From JAFCUW01 sp049898325 (GTDB lineage Bacteria > Pseudomonadota > Gammaproteobacteria > Burkholderiales > Burkholderiaceae_D): a stretch of DNA of 64,000 nt. This document shows positions 1-7,666 of this stretch, in pieces. The notes beneath the pieces are model-generated. The model was not told the DNA's origin and made no database searches. It saw only the letters and a program-made list of their open reading frames with translations. The position numbers were made by a program, and so were the translations under genes. The stretch is from the NCBI RefSeq assembly GCF_049898325.1, contig NZ_JAFCXL010000003.1, positions 213,105-277,104 of the forward strand, read 5' to 3'. How positions within the stretch are numbered: the stretch's first letter is position 1; each line of letters starts with the position of its first letter.

Positions 1-709
1 TCATCCTGGCCGGTGTCGGCATGCAGTTGAAGCTGTTGCCGGCCGAAGGGCAGAGCCTGATCCTGGCCGGCGCCATCATCTCGATTGCCGTCAACCCGCT
101 GCTGTTCGCCGCCGTCGAGCCCCTGCAAAAATGGATACGCTCGAAGTCCGACCTGGCGCGCCGCATGGAACGCAGCGAGGATCCGCTGGCCGGCCTGCCA
201 CCGACGACCGATCACGCCAAGCTGTCAGGTCAGATCGTGCTGGTCGGCTACGGCCGCGTCGGCAAGCGCATCGCCCGCGAACTGACGGCGCGCGGCGTGC
301 ATTTCGTCGTCGCCGAGCAAAATCGTGAACTGGTCGAGGAGTTGCGGCGCCAGGGCATCGCCGCCGTGGCGGGCGACGCCGGCGAAGCGGCCGTGCTGAT
401 CCAGGCGCACATCGCGCGTGCGGCCATGCTGGTGGTGGCCACGCCCGACACCTCGCGCGTGCGGCCATGCTGGTGGTGGCCACGCCCGACACCTCGCGCG
501 TGCGCGCCATGCTGGAAACGGCACGCGCCCTGAACCCGTCCATCAAGACGGTGCTGCGCTCGCACAGCGAACCGGAAGCCGATCTGCTGCGCAAGGAAAA
601 CGCCGGCAAGGTGTTCTTCGGCGAGCACGTGCTGGCCGACAGCATGGCCGGCTACGTGCTCACCGAACTCGATGCGCTCGACCAGAAGGCCGCGGCGCAA
701 AGCCACTGA
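1..709 (+). pseudogene. Kef/YbaL-type cation:proton antiporter, C-terminal part, frameshifted
   Basis: The 5' end lies outside the window. The visible part starts in the last membrane segment (SLILAGAIISIAVNPLLF) and runs into a cytosolic TrkA-N/RCK nucleotide-binding domain with the Rossmann motif VGYGRVGKRIA, as in YbaL/KefB potassium or cation:proton antiporters of the inner membrane. A 41-bp tandem duplication (421-502) shifts the frame: the upstream frame stops at 533, and the correct C-terminal frame resumes around 467 and runs to 709, ending FFGEHVLADSMAGYVLTEL. Removing one copy restores one continuous protein. It is either a genuine inactivating slippage mutation or an assembly error. 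The family is clear; the status of the allele is not. Confidence 0.75.
421..502. repeat. 41-bp perfect tandem duplication inside antiporter gene
   Basis: Positions 421-461 and 462-502 are identical. The short motif TCGCGCGTGCG (412-422, 453-463, 494-504) borders each copy, which is the usual setting for replication slippage or for a misassembled short repeat. Because 41 is not a multiple of three, the reading frame is broken. Confidence 0.9.
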
Positions 710-732
710 GACCGGGCCGACGCTGCCAAGGC

Positions 733-1764
733 TCAGTCGAAGTAATTCAGGCCCAGTGCGGCCTTGACTTCGGACAGGGTCTGCGCCGCCGTTTCACGGG
801 CCTTCTCGGTGCCGCGGCGCAGCACGTTGAGCATTTCGCCACGGTCGGCGGCCAGGCGCACGCGCTCGGCGCGGATCGGCGCGATCACTTCCTGCAGGCG
901 CTCGTTGAGCATTTTCTTGAGCACGCTGTCACCGAGGCCGCCGCGGCGGTAGTGGGCCTTGAGCTCGTCGATTTTCGCCGTGTCCGTATCGAACGCGTCG
1001 AGGAAGGAAAACACCACGTTGCCCTCGACCTGGCCGGGATCGTCCACCCGCAGGTGATTGGGGTCCGTGTACATCATCTTGATGGCCTTGGTGATCTCGT
1101 CGGGCGAGGCGCCCAGCGCGATCGAATTGCCCAGCGATTTGCTCATCTTCGCCTTGCCGTCGGTGCCGGGCAGGCGCGACACGCTCGAGAGCACCGCTTT
1201 TGCTTCGACCAGCACTTCGCGTCCCACGGTGGCGTTGAACTTGCGCACCAGTTCATTGGTTTGCTCGATCATCGGCAACTGGTCGTCACCCACCGGCACC
1301 AGGGTCGCCTTGAAGGCGGTGATGTCGGCCGCCTGGCTGACCGGGTAGACCAGGAAGCCCGCCGGGATGTCGCGCTCGAAGCCGCGCAGCACGATTTCGG
1401 CCTTGATGGTGGGATTGCGCTCGAGCCGCGCCACCGTCACCAGGTTCATCAGGTACTGCGTCAGTTCGGCCAGTTCGATCACTTGCGACTGGATGAAAAT
1501 GGTGGACTTGTTCGGGTCGATGCCGGCGGCGAGGTAGTCAAGCGCCACTTCGATGACGTTGTCCGTCACCTTCTGGTGCTTGCCGACGTTGTCCGTCATG
1601 GCCTGGGCATCGGCCAGCAGCAGGAACTGGCGGTGGGTGTGCTGCAGTTCGACGCGGGTGCGCAGCGAGCCCAGATAGTGGCCCAGGTGCAGCGGGCCGG
1701 TGGTGCGGTCGCCGGTCAGGATGATCGGGGGGGTGCTCAAGGCAGGTACGGGTGCGAGGGACAT
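733..1764 (-). CDS. trpS: tryptophan--tRNA ligase
   Basis: Charges tRNA-Trp with tryptophan in the cytosol. It is a class I synthetase of 343 residues, the normal length. The HIGH-type motif is PLHLGHYLG (about 24-32) and the KMSKS motif is KAKMSKS (about 204-210). The chosen ATG at 1764 follows a GGAG ribosome binding site; an in-frame extension to 1845 is open but unlike the family. The gene lies downstream of senB and selD on the same strand, separated from selD by a 199-nt leader. That leader carries its own promoter, a Trp-rich leader peptide and competing hairpins, so expression is probably set by tryptophan or charged tRNA-Trp supply. Confidence 0.96.
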   Translation of the reverse strand: MSLAPVPALSTPPIILTGDRTTGPLHLGHYLGSLRTRVELQHTHRQFLLLADAQAMTDNVGKHQKVTDNVIEVALDYLAAGIDPNKSTIFIQSQVIELAELTQYLMNLVTVARLERNPTIKAEIVLRGFERDIPAGFLVYPVSQAADITAFKATLVPVGDDQLPMIEQTNELVRKFNATVGREVLVEAKAVLSSVSRLPGTDGKAKMSKSLGNSIALGASPDEITKAIKMMYTDPNHLRVDDPGQVEGNVVFSFLDAFDTDTAKIDELKAHYRRGGLGDSVLKKMLNERLQEVIAPIRAERVRLAADRGEMLNVLRRGTEKARETAAQTLSEVKAALGLNYFD

Positions 1765-1819
1765 CGTGACTCCAGTGGAGTGAGGGCGCCGGTGCCGTGT
1801 GCATGCCGCTTGATGCGAC

Positions 1820-1880
1820 GATGCCGCCAGGTCCGGCGGCATCACGTGATTAATCGTGCGTGTGAAAACGGGCCGCCAGG
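1820..1880 (-). promoter_or_regulatory. candidate attenuator of trpS (competing RNA hairpins)
   Basis: Three segments of the minus-strand leader can pair in two exclusive ways. Segment A (1871-1880, CCTGGCGGCC) begins 1 nt after the leader-peptide stop codon. Segment B is at 1833-1843 (GATGCCGCCGG) and segment C at 1820-1831 (CCTGGCGGCATC). A and C share the same core. B:C gives a 9-bp perfect stem with a 6-nt loop; A:B gives an 8-bp stem with one G-U pair. No U-run follows B:C, so simple intrinsic termination is not evident; control might be translational or Rho-dependent. The structure is visible; the function is inferred. Confidence 0.55.
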
Positions 1881-1881
1881 A

Positions 1882-1935
1882 TCAGGCGCGCCACCAATAG
1901 GGGATCAATTGCAAGCTGGTGAGGGCGGTTTTCAT
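1882..1935 (-). CDS. trpS leader peptide with tandem Trp codons
   Basis: A 17-codon ORF reads MKTALTSLQLIPYWWRA and stops with TGA, just upstream of trpS on the same strand. Two adjacent TGG codons (residues 14-15) sit four and three codons before the stop, as in classical attenuator leader peptides where a ribosome starved for Trp-tRNA stalls. There is no Shine-Dalgarno sequence. An extended -10 element (TGC-TATACT) lies 7 nt upstream of the ATG, so the transcript probably starts at or next to the start codon. The ORF is too short for gene finders. The reading frame is certain; the regulatory role is inferred from position, Trp codons and the competing hairpins immediately downstream. Confidence 0.6.
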   Translation of the reverse strand: MKTALTSLQLIPYWWRA

Positions 1936-1942
1936 GGCGGCG

Positions 1943-1951
1943 AGTATAGCA
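1943..1951 (-). promoter_or_regulatory. extended -10 promoter for trpS leader
   Basis: On the minus strand the sequence reads TGCTATACT, an extended -10 box, 7 nt before the leader-peptide ATG at 1935. No good -35 is present at 17 nt, which is normal for extended -10 promoters. It lies between the selD stop and the leader, so trpS can be transcribed independently of senB-selD. Confidence 0.5.
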
Positions 1952-1963
1952 CGCAGCGCGGGC

Positions 1964-3019
1964 TCAGGCGACCGTGACGCTGGCGGCGCCGGCCGCCATC
2001 GTGCCGATCACCGCCGCCTCGCCAAAGCCTTCGCGGCGGAACAGCGCCAGCACCGCGTCGACGCTGGCCGGGTCGACCGCCACCAGCAGGCCGCCCGAGG
2101 TTTGCGGATCGGTCAGCAAGGCCTGCTGGGCCGGCGTGACGGAGGCCGCCAGCGCCACGTCGCGGCCGTAGCCGTCCCAGTTGCGCCCCGACGCGCCCGT
2201 AAAAAAGCCGTCGTGGGCCAGTTGCTCGACCCCGGGCAGCAGGGGGATGTCGGCCATGCGCAAGTGGGCCGTGAGCTGGGCGCCGCGCGCCAGTTCGAGC
2301 AGGTGGCCCAACAGGCCAAAGCCGGTGACGTCGGTCAGCGCATGCACGCCGGCCATGTCGGCCAGCGCCTTGCCGGGTTTATTGAGCTTGGTGGTGTTGG
2401 CGATCATGGCCTGGTAGCCGTCATCGCCCAACACGCCTTTTTTCAGGGCCGCCGACAACACGCCCACGCCCAGCGGTTTGCTCAGAATGAGCACGTCGCC
2501 CGCCCTGGCGTCGGCGTTGCGCTTGACCTTCGACGGGTGCACCAGGCCCAGCACCACCAGGCCGTAAATCGGTTCGCTCGAATCGATGGTGTGGCCGCCG
2601 GCGATGGGAATGCCCGCCTCGGCGCAGATCGATTCGCCGCCCTTGATGATCAGGCCGATGGTCTCGATCGGCAGTTTATCGATCGGCATGCCCACCAGCG
2701 CCAGCGCCATGATGGGCGTGCCGCCCATGGCGTAGACGTCGGAGATGGCGTTGGTGGCGGCGATGCGGCCGAAGTCGAACGGATCGTCGACGATGGGCAT
2801 GAAGAAATCGGTGGTGGCGATCAGCGCCTGCTCGTCGTTGAGCTTGTAGACGGCGGCGTCATCGGCCGTCTCAATGCCCACCAGTAGTTCCTTCGGCACG
2901 GGAAAGCCGCTCGAGTTTTTCAGGATTTCGGCCAGCACGCCGGGCGCGATCTTGCAGCCGCAGCCGCCGCCGTGCGAGAACGAGGTCAGTTTGATGGGTG
3001 GGTTGGCAGGGGTGGTCAT
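1964..3019 (-). CDS. selD: selenide, water dikinase (selenophosphate synthase, SenC role)
   Basis: Makes selenophosphate from selenide and ATP. The protein is 351 residues, normal length. The N-terminal catalytic loop SHGGGCGCK carries Cys20, Cys22 and Lys23, which line up with Cys17, Cys19 and Lys20 of E. coli SelD, so it is a cysteine rather than selenocysteine form. An AIR-synthase-type ATP-binding domain follows. It begins 10 nt after the senB stop and both are on the same strand, so they are very likely co-transcribed. In known selenoneine loci this gene is called senC. It may also supply selenophosphate for selenoprotein or selenouridine synthesis, but selA, selB and mnmH are not in the window. 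Confidence 0.93.
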   Translation of the reverse strand: MTTPANPPIKLTSFSHGGGCGCKIAPGVLAEILKNSSGFPVPKELLVGIETADDAAVYKLNDEQALIATTDFFMPIVDDPFDFGRIAATNAISDVYAMGGTPIMALALVGMPIDKLPIETIGLIIKGGESICAEAGIPIAGGHTIDSSEPIYGLVVLGLVHPSKVKRNADARAGDVLILSKPLGVGVLSAALKKGVLGDDGYQAMIANTTKLNKPGKALADMAGVHALTDVTGFGLLGHLLELARGAQLTAHLRMADIPLLPGVEQLAHDGFFTGASGRNWDGYGRDVALAASVTPAQQALLTDPQTSGGLLVAVDPASVDAVLALFRREGFGEAAVIGTMAAGAASVTVA

Positions 3020-3029
3020 GGTGCTTCCA

Positions 3030-4010
3030 TTAAGGGGCCGGCGCGTGCGCCTGATCCCCGGGATTATCCACTAATTGCAGCAGCGCCGCTTGCTCGGCGG
3101 CGGGCGCGAACAGGGCGGCGCGCGCCGCGCACTGGGCCAGCAGCTGTGCGTAAAACGCGGTATCGAGCACGCAGCGGTCGATCAGCGCGGCCAGCGCGGC
3201 GGCGTCGCCGACGGGGAAGTAGCCGGCATAGTCCTCGCCGAGCATGCCGCGGTTGCCCGAGATATCGCTGGCCAGCACCGGCACGGCGCTGGTGACGGCT
3301 TCGATGATGACGTTGGCGCCGCCTTCCATGGTCGAGGCGATCACCATTACGTGGCTGCCCCGCAGCAGTTCGCGCGTGCGTTCGTGCGGCTGGTTGCCCA
3401 GCCAGCGGTAGCGCGGCGAGGCGCGCGCCGTGGCGGCGGCCAGTGCGCCCAGCGCGGGGTCGAGGGCGCCGCCCACGTGCAGCAGGCGCACGCCGGGCGC
3501 CTCGATCAGGCTGGCCGCGGCCATGAAGGTGGCGGGGTCCTTTTCGGCGCGCAGGTGGCCGATCATGATGCATTGCCACACCCCCGCCGGGGCCGGCAGC
3601 GGCGCCAGCGTGGGCGCCGACTGGTAGATCACGCGCGCCTTCGGCAGCAGGTGCGCGGGCAGCAGCGCCAGGCCGGCCGGCTGCAGCAGCACCAGGTTAG
3701 TCGCGCGCTCGAGCGAGGCGCGGGCGCTGGCGTCGCAGGCGATGTCGCGGTACAGGTCGGTGCCGGTGAGCACCAGCACCGACGGACGCAGCGGCCAGGC
3801 GGCGCTGAACGCGGCCAGCGCCGGCGCGGCGCGGCGCGCGTGCAGGGCGATGAGCAGGTCGGGGGCGGCGTCGCCGGCGCACCAGTCGTGCACGATGGTG
3901 GTGGCGTGGCGCGTGCCCAGCAACTGCGCCCAGCGGCTGGCCGTCTGCCAGTTGCCGTTGTTTTCCCGGCGCGAGGCGGGGCTGACGATCGTGATGGATT
4001 TGCTGAGCAC
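3030..4010 (-). CDS. senB: selenosugar synthase, glycosyltransferase family
   Basis: By family (the SenB group, formerly a TIGR04348 putative glycosyltransferase) it joins selenophosphate and a UDP-sugar to form a selenosugar, the selenium donor for selenoneine. The GT-B-type protein is 326 residues. The family-like start SITIVSPASRRENNGNWQTA is visible, then VLTGTDLYRDI in the middle and the donor-site region STMEGGANVIIEA. The chosen GTG at 4010 has an AGGA ribosome binding site in AACAGGACACCG; the longer frame to 4193 would run over senA. It is divergent from senA, 33 nt apart, and followed after 10 nt by selD. Assignment rests on both family resemblance and the senA/selD context. Confidence 0.85.
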   Translation of the reverse strand: MLSKSITIVSPASRRENNGNWQTASRWAQLLGTRHATTIVHDWCAGDAAPDLLIALHARRAAPALAAFSAAWPLRPSVLVLTGTDLYRDIACDASARASLERATNLVLLQPAGLALLPAHLLPKARVIYQSAPTLAPLPAPAGVWQCIMIGHLRAEKDPATFMAAASLIEAPGVRLLHVGGALDPALGALAAATARASPRYRWLGNQPHERTRELLRGSHVMVIASTMEGGANVIIEAVTSAVPVLASDISGNRGMLGEDYAGYFPVGDAAALAALIDRCVLDTAFYAQLLAQCAARAALFAPAAEQAALLQLVDNPGDQAHAPAP

Positions 4011-4031
4011 CGGTGTCCTGTTAAAAATCGC

Positions 4032-4037
4032 TACAAT
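4032..4037 (+). promoter_or_regulatory. -10 box of senA, leaderless arrangement
   Basis: TACAAT lies only 6 nt before the senA ATG and there is no Shine-Dalgarno sequence, so transcription probably starts at or beside the start codon. No clear -35 is seen. The element sits in the 33-nt senA/senB divergent gap, so the two promoters must overlap. Confidence 0.4.
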
Positions 4038-4043
4038 CTGGCC

Positions 4044-5261
4044 ATGAATCCCATTCCAGAACACCCGGCATTGTTCCGCCACGCCAGGCCGCAGCAACTG
4101 GCCGCATCCCTGCAGGAGGCGAGAAATTATACGCTGGCCCTGTTCGATGCCTGCGCCGCGCAGGGCCTCGACGTGCTGGCGCGCGTGCCGCACTTAAAAA
4201 TCATCAATCCGCCCCTGTGGGAACTGGGCCATATCGCCTGGTTCGCCGAATGGTTCGTCTTGCGCGAGGCGATGTCGACCCACCCGGCGGCGGCCCAGCG
4301 GCCGTCCCTGCTGTCGAAGGGCGACGACTGGTTCGATTCGAACCTGGTGCCGCACCGCAGCCGCTGGACGCTCGATCTGCCGCCCGCGGGCGCCCTGAAA
4401 ACCTATTGCCGCGAGGTGCTCGACCGGGTGCTCGACAAGCTCTCGCGCGAGGCCGGCGTCGATGCCGCCCTGTATCCGTACCGGCTGGCGCTGGCGCACG
4501 AAGACATGCATGGCGAAGCGCTGCTCTATACCCTGCAGACGCTGGGGGTGGCGGCGCCGGCCCTGATCGGGGCGGGCGCGGCGCCGGCGCCATCCCGTGC
4601 CGGCGTCGACATCGGCTACCCCGGCGGCACCGTGCTGCTGGGCGCGAGGGGGGGCGCCGGCTTCGCTTTCGACAATGAACAGCCCGCCCTTGCCTGCCAC
4701 GTGGCGCCGTTCCGGATGGACGCGTCGCTCGTCACCAACGCCCAGTACATGGACTTCGTCGATGACGGCGGCTACCAGCAGCGCCAGTTCTGGAGCACGG
4801 CCGGCAGCGCCTGGCTGATGGGGCAGGAGCGCTCGTCACCGCGCTACTGGCAGCGCGACGGCGACGCCGCCCAATGGCGCACGGTGCGCTTCGGCCGCCC
4901 GGCGACGCTGGTCCTGGACGAGCCCGTGCGCCACGTCTGCCTGTACGAGGCGCAAGCCTACTGCGCCTGGGCGGGCCGGCGCCTGCCGCTGGAAGCGCAA
5001 TGGGAGTACGCCGCCAGTTCGGCCATTCCCGGCATGCAGTGGGGCCAGTTGTGGGAGTGGACCGCCTCGCCGTTCGAGCCGTATCCGGGCTTTGTGCCCG
5101 ACCGTTACGGCGACTATTCGGCGCCGTGGTTCGACAGCCACCAGGTGCTGCGCGGTGCGTCATGGGCCACACCGGCGCGGGCGCGTGACCGGCGCTTCCG
5201 GAATTTTTACATGCCAGAACGTGACGATATTTTCGTCGGTTTCAGAACCTGCGCGCCATGA
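4044..5261 (+). CDS. senA: selenoneine synthase (EgtB-like)
   Basis: An EgtB-family non-haem iron enzyme of 405 residues. SenA joins a selenosugar to hercynine; ordinary EgtB uses gamma-glutamylcysteine or cysteine. An N-terminal DinB-like domain holds the three histidine ligands: His63 (WELGHIAWF) and His152/His156 (AHEDMHGE). A C-terminal FGE-sulfatase-like domain spans about 185-405 and ends with RNFYMPERDDIFVGFRTC. The start ATG is preceded by a -10 box rather than an SD. The gene is divergent from senB-selD, and the presence of all three genes is the main reason to call SenA rather than EgtB. Hercynine would have to come from an egtD elsewhere or from outside the cell. EgtB remains the alternative. 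Confidence 0.85.
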   Translation: MNPIPEHPALFRHARPQQLAASLQEARNYTLALFDACAAQGLDVLARVPHLKIINPPLWELGHIAWFAEWFVLREAMSTHPAAAQRPSLLSKGDDWFDSNLVPHRSRWTLDLPPAGALKTYCREVLDRVLDKLSREAGVDAALYPYRLALAHEDMHGEALLYTLQTLGVAAPALIGAGAAPAPSRAGVDIGYPGGTVLLGARGGAGFAFDNEQPALACHVAPFRMDASLVTNAQYMDFVDDGGYQQRQFWSTAGSAWLMGQERSSPRYWQRDGDAAQWRTVRFGRPATLVLDEPVRHVCLYEAQAYCAWAGRRLPLEAQWEYAASSAIPGMQWGQLWEWTASPFEPYPGFVPDRYGDYSAPWFDSHQVLRGASWATPARARDRRFRNFYMPERDDIFVGFRTCAP

Positions 5262-5355
5262 TTAATTTTTATGCAATGGCGTAGACGCTGCGTAGGTACA
5301 TCGATACAATAGGCCGGCACCTTTCCGAAAAATAACTACATTGGGAGACAATGAC

Positions 5356-5571
5356 ATGGAAAAGGGTTTGATTGTATTGATGGTGTTGCTGTTGTGGGGC
5401 CCGGCAGTGTTGTATCTGGGCTATCGCTTTATCAAGATGTTCAATTCGCCCGACGGCGAGCGGCTGGCCCGGCGCGCTACCCAGGGGCCGTTCGTGCCCC
5501 TCAGTAGCGCAGATATTGCCGACGACGAAGCGCGCCGGCAAGCAGGGCAGCGTCCGGCGCCGCAGCGGTAA
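5356..5571 (+). CDS. small single-pass membrane protein, unknown function
   Basis: A 71-residue protein with one predicted membrane helix at about 4-24 (LIVLMVLLLWGPAVLYLGYRF), then a polar tail rich in Arg, Ala and Gln. A GGGAG ribosome binding site sits 8 nt before the ATG at 5356. A TACAAT -10-like element is at 5305-5310. No family is recognised. It lies between senA and a convergent permease gene; nothing in the sequence ties it to selenium. Confidence 0.7.
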   Translation: MEKGLIVLMVLLLWGPAVLYLGYRFIKMFNSPDGERLARRATQGPFVPLSSADIADDEARRQAGQRPAPQR

Positions 5572-5589
5572 TTTGCGTGTGCCACCTGG

Positions 5590-6738
5590 CTACGCCCGGA
5601 ACAGCAGGGCGTAGCCAATCCCCGTCGCCAGCGCCAGAAATGGCAGCGCGTAGCAGTGAAACAGCGCCCAGGCGCGTGCCTCTCCCACCATCCTCAGCGC
5701 GATCAGGCTCGCCAGCGAGCCCACGGCCGTGCCGAAGCCGCCCACGCTGACGGCGTAAGCGAGCACCTTCCAGTCCTGCGAGTACGCCGCCAGCGCAATC
5801 GCCGCGGGCACGTTGCTGATCACTTGCGAGGCGCCGATGCCGGCAAAGTACAGGTGTTCCGGCCGGTCCAGGCCCAGTTGCGCCATCGCCGCCTGCACCT
5901 GCGGCAGGCCGGCCACCAGGCGCAGGTCGATAAACATCAGCACGAACACCAGCAGCAAGCCCCAGTCCAGCCGCGCCAGCACGGCCGGGCGCAGCATGGC
6001 CATGCTCGCCAGCACCACCAGCAGCGCCCAGCCGGCCTGGTGCAGGTCGGTGGCCACCAGGAAGGGCAGGTACAGCGTCAGCGCCACCCACAGCAGTCGA
6101 TGATCGAGCTTGCCGTGGGGCACCTGGCGCGCCAGCGCGATGGGGCGGGCGCCAAAGGTGAGCGCCGTCAGCGCCAGCAAGATCAGGCTCAGCAGCGCCG
6201 CCAGCGGCAGCATGTGCAGCACGAACTGGCCGAACGAGACCTGGGATAGCTGCCACAGGAACAGGTTTTGCGGATTTCCGATGGGCGTCAGGGCCGAGCC
6301 CGCATTCACCGCCAGCGCCTCGAACACCACCAGGCGCGCGGCCGGCATGCCCGTCAGCTTGCACATGCCCAGCGTCAGGGGCACCACCACGAACAGGGCG
6401 ACGTCATTGGTCAGCACGGTCGAGAGCAGCAAGGCGCTGGCCACCAGCAGCAGCGCTGCGCGCCGCTCGGTGGCCATGACCGCGACCAGGCGCCGGCCCA
6501 GCCAGGCCAGCACGCCGCTCAGTTCCAGGCCCTGGGTCAGGGCCAGCAGCCCCGTCAGCGCGGCAATGGTGGGCCAGTCGACCAGCGCGCCATACGCGCG
6601 CACGGGCGTGGGGCCGCACAGCGTCAGCGCCAGCAGGGCTGCCAGCAGGAGGTGCAGCAAGCGGTCCGCGCGCAAGGCCTGCCAGGCCAGCGCGGGCAGG
6701 CCTGGCAGGGCGGGGTGAGAGGCCGGTGGTGAGGTCAT
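5590..6738 (-). CDS. ArsB/SLC13-type (ion transporter superfamily) permease
   Basis: An inner-membrane permease of 382 residues with about ten or eleven hydrophobic segments. The signature region LLSTVLTNDVALFVVVPL and the second half-repeat GASQVISNVPAAIAL show the duplicated N-D and N-P motifs of the ArsB/NhaD/CitMHS superfamily, followed by NAGSALTPIGNPQNLF. The substrate cannot be read from sequence; arsenite, other anions or Na+/H+ exchange are possible. It is distinct from the true arsB at 36.6 kb. It faces the small membrane protein gene convergently and is three genes from the selenoneine locus, so a role in selenium oxyanion handling is conceivable but unsupported. Confidence 0.75.
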   Translation of the reverse strand: MTSPPASHPALPGLPALAWQALRADRLLHLLLAALLALTLCGPTPVRAYGALVDWPTIAALTGLLALTQGLELSGVLAWLGRRLVAVMATERRAALLLVASALLLSTVLTNDVALFVVVPLTLGMCKLTGMPAARLVVFEALAVNAGSALTPIGNPQNLFLWQLSQVSFGQFVLHMLPLAALLSLILLALTALTFGARPIALARQVPHGKLDHRLLWVALTLYLPFLVATDLHQAGWALLVVLASMAMLRPAVLARLDWGLLLVFVLMFIDLRLVAGLPQVQAAMAQLGLDRPEHLYFAGIGASQVISNVPAAIALAAYSQDWKVLAYAVSVGGFGTAVGSLASLIALRMVGEARAWALFHCYALPFLALATGIGYALLFRA

Positions 6739-6879
6739 GGTGGGCAGTGGGGTGTCGACAGGACGCTACTGTGCCAGTTGTTGGCCTCGCCTGCACGCGC
6801 GCATCGGCCTTGCGCGTGCCCAAGACCGCGTTTCGTCATGACGGTAGGCTGGGCATCGAACTGTCACCGGGAGTCCCTC

Positions 6880-7206
6880 ATGCGTTTATCGCTGCACTTG
6901 CTTGTTCAGTTTTGCCTCGCTGCCAGTATCAGCGCCGCCGCGCTGGCGCAGCAGGGGCCGTCCGGCGACCTCCATCACGCCAGCCTGCGCGACTGGAACC
7001 AGGCGGGCGAGGCGAACCGCTTTGCCACCGTCAGCGACCTGGTCGAGCGCATCCTCAATCTGCACGACCCCATCGCCGTGCGCCCGAAAGCGCGCCAGGT
7101 GCAGGTTTGCATCAACCGGGTGGCCGCCGATTTCCAGCAAGGCAGCCAGGCGGTGGCCGACACCGCCGTCGCCTGCATGGCCGAACTGGGCATGTTGTCC
7201 CGTTGA
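6880..7206 (+). CDS. small secreted protein, unknown function
   Basis: A 108-residue protein with a clear Sec signal peptide (MRLSLHLLVQFCLAASISAAALAQ), probably cleaved after ALAQ, so it should be periplasmic or secreted. The mature part is soluble with two cysteines (QVQVCINRVAADF and DTAVACMAELG) that could form a disulphide. The ATG at 6880 has GGGAG at 6869-6873; the longer frame from 6778 is rejected because the signal peptide would be internal. No family recognised. Confidence 0.65.
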   Translation: MRLSLHLLVQFCLAASISAAALAQQGPSGDLHHASLRDWNQAGEANRFATVSDLVERILNLHDPIAVRPKARQVQVCINRVAADFQQGSQAVADTAVACMAELGMLSR

Positions 7207-7262
7207 ACGTGGCCATTTACGCTACCATACGCTTCTTTCATTGCAAGCAGATCGCACCCACC

Positions 7263-7496
7263 ATGACTATTTTCGCCGCTTCCGTATTCGACGCCACCGT
7301 CCTCTTTGAAGATATGGAATTGTTCAAGGGCAAGGGCGCCGCCGGCATGTGGGCGGAAAAACTGGCAAAGGAGCTCGAAGTTCCCATCACCGTCGAAAAA
7401 ATCGGCACTGGCTGGGCCCTGTGCGGCAAGCGCGACGGCGTCGATTGCGCCTGGGGCATCATGGGACAGCGCCTGAAGTCCATCGAGCGCAAGTAG
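7263..7496 (+). CDS. hypothetical protein, 77 residues
   Basis: A small acidic/basic mixed soluble protein beginning MTIFAASVFDATVLFEDMEL, with no signal peptide or membrane segment. I do not recognise a family. Coding potential is supported by normal composition and an ATG start 56 nt after the previous gene. No strong Shine-Dalgarno sequence precedes it. The in-frame extension upstream to 6726 crosses the previous gene in another frame and is rejected. Confidence 0.55.
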   Translation: MTIFAASVFDATVLFEDMELFKGKGAAGMWAEKLAKELEVPITVEKIGTGWALCGKRDGVDCAWGIMGQRLKSIERK

Positions 7497-7666
7497 GCGC
7501 CCGTCCGGGGCGGCGTCCCGCCCACTGAAAACATCGGAATTTTCCGAGTTGTGTGCGGCAGCCCACTTACCGGGCGTGACGCTTGGGGCATGCTGGCGGC
7601 ACGAGGTAGCTGCGCTCAAGAAATGCGCAGACTGCTGTTCCCCAGCATCGTCACAGCGAGATCGCC

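Noticed and set aside
1820..1844. Intrinsic terminator before trpS
   Set aside because: The hairpin is strong but no U-run follows it, so it is described as part of an attenuator-like fold rather than a classical terminator.
1765..1845. N-terminal extension of TrpS to 1845
   Set aside because: The extra 27 residues have no counterpart in the family and the GGAG site favours ATG 1764; the region belongs to the regulatory leader.
4011..4193. Longer SenB starting at 4193
   Set aside because: It would overlap the start of senA by 150 nt, and GTG 4010 has a good SD and the family-like N-terminus.
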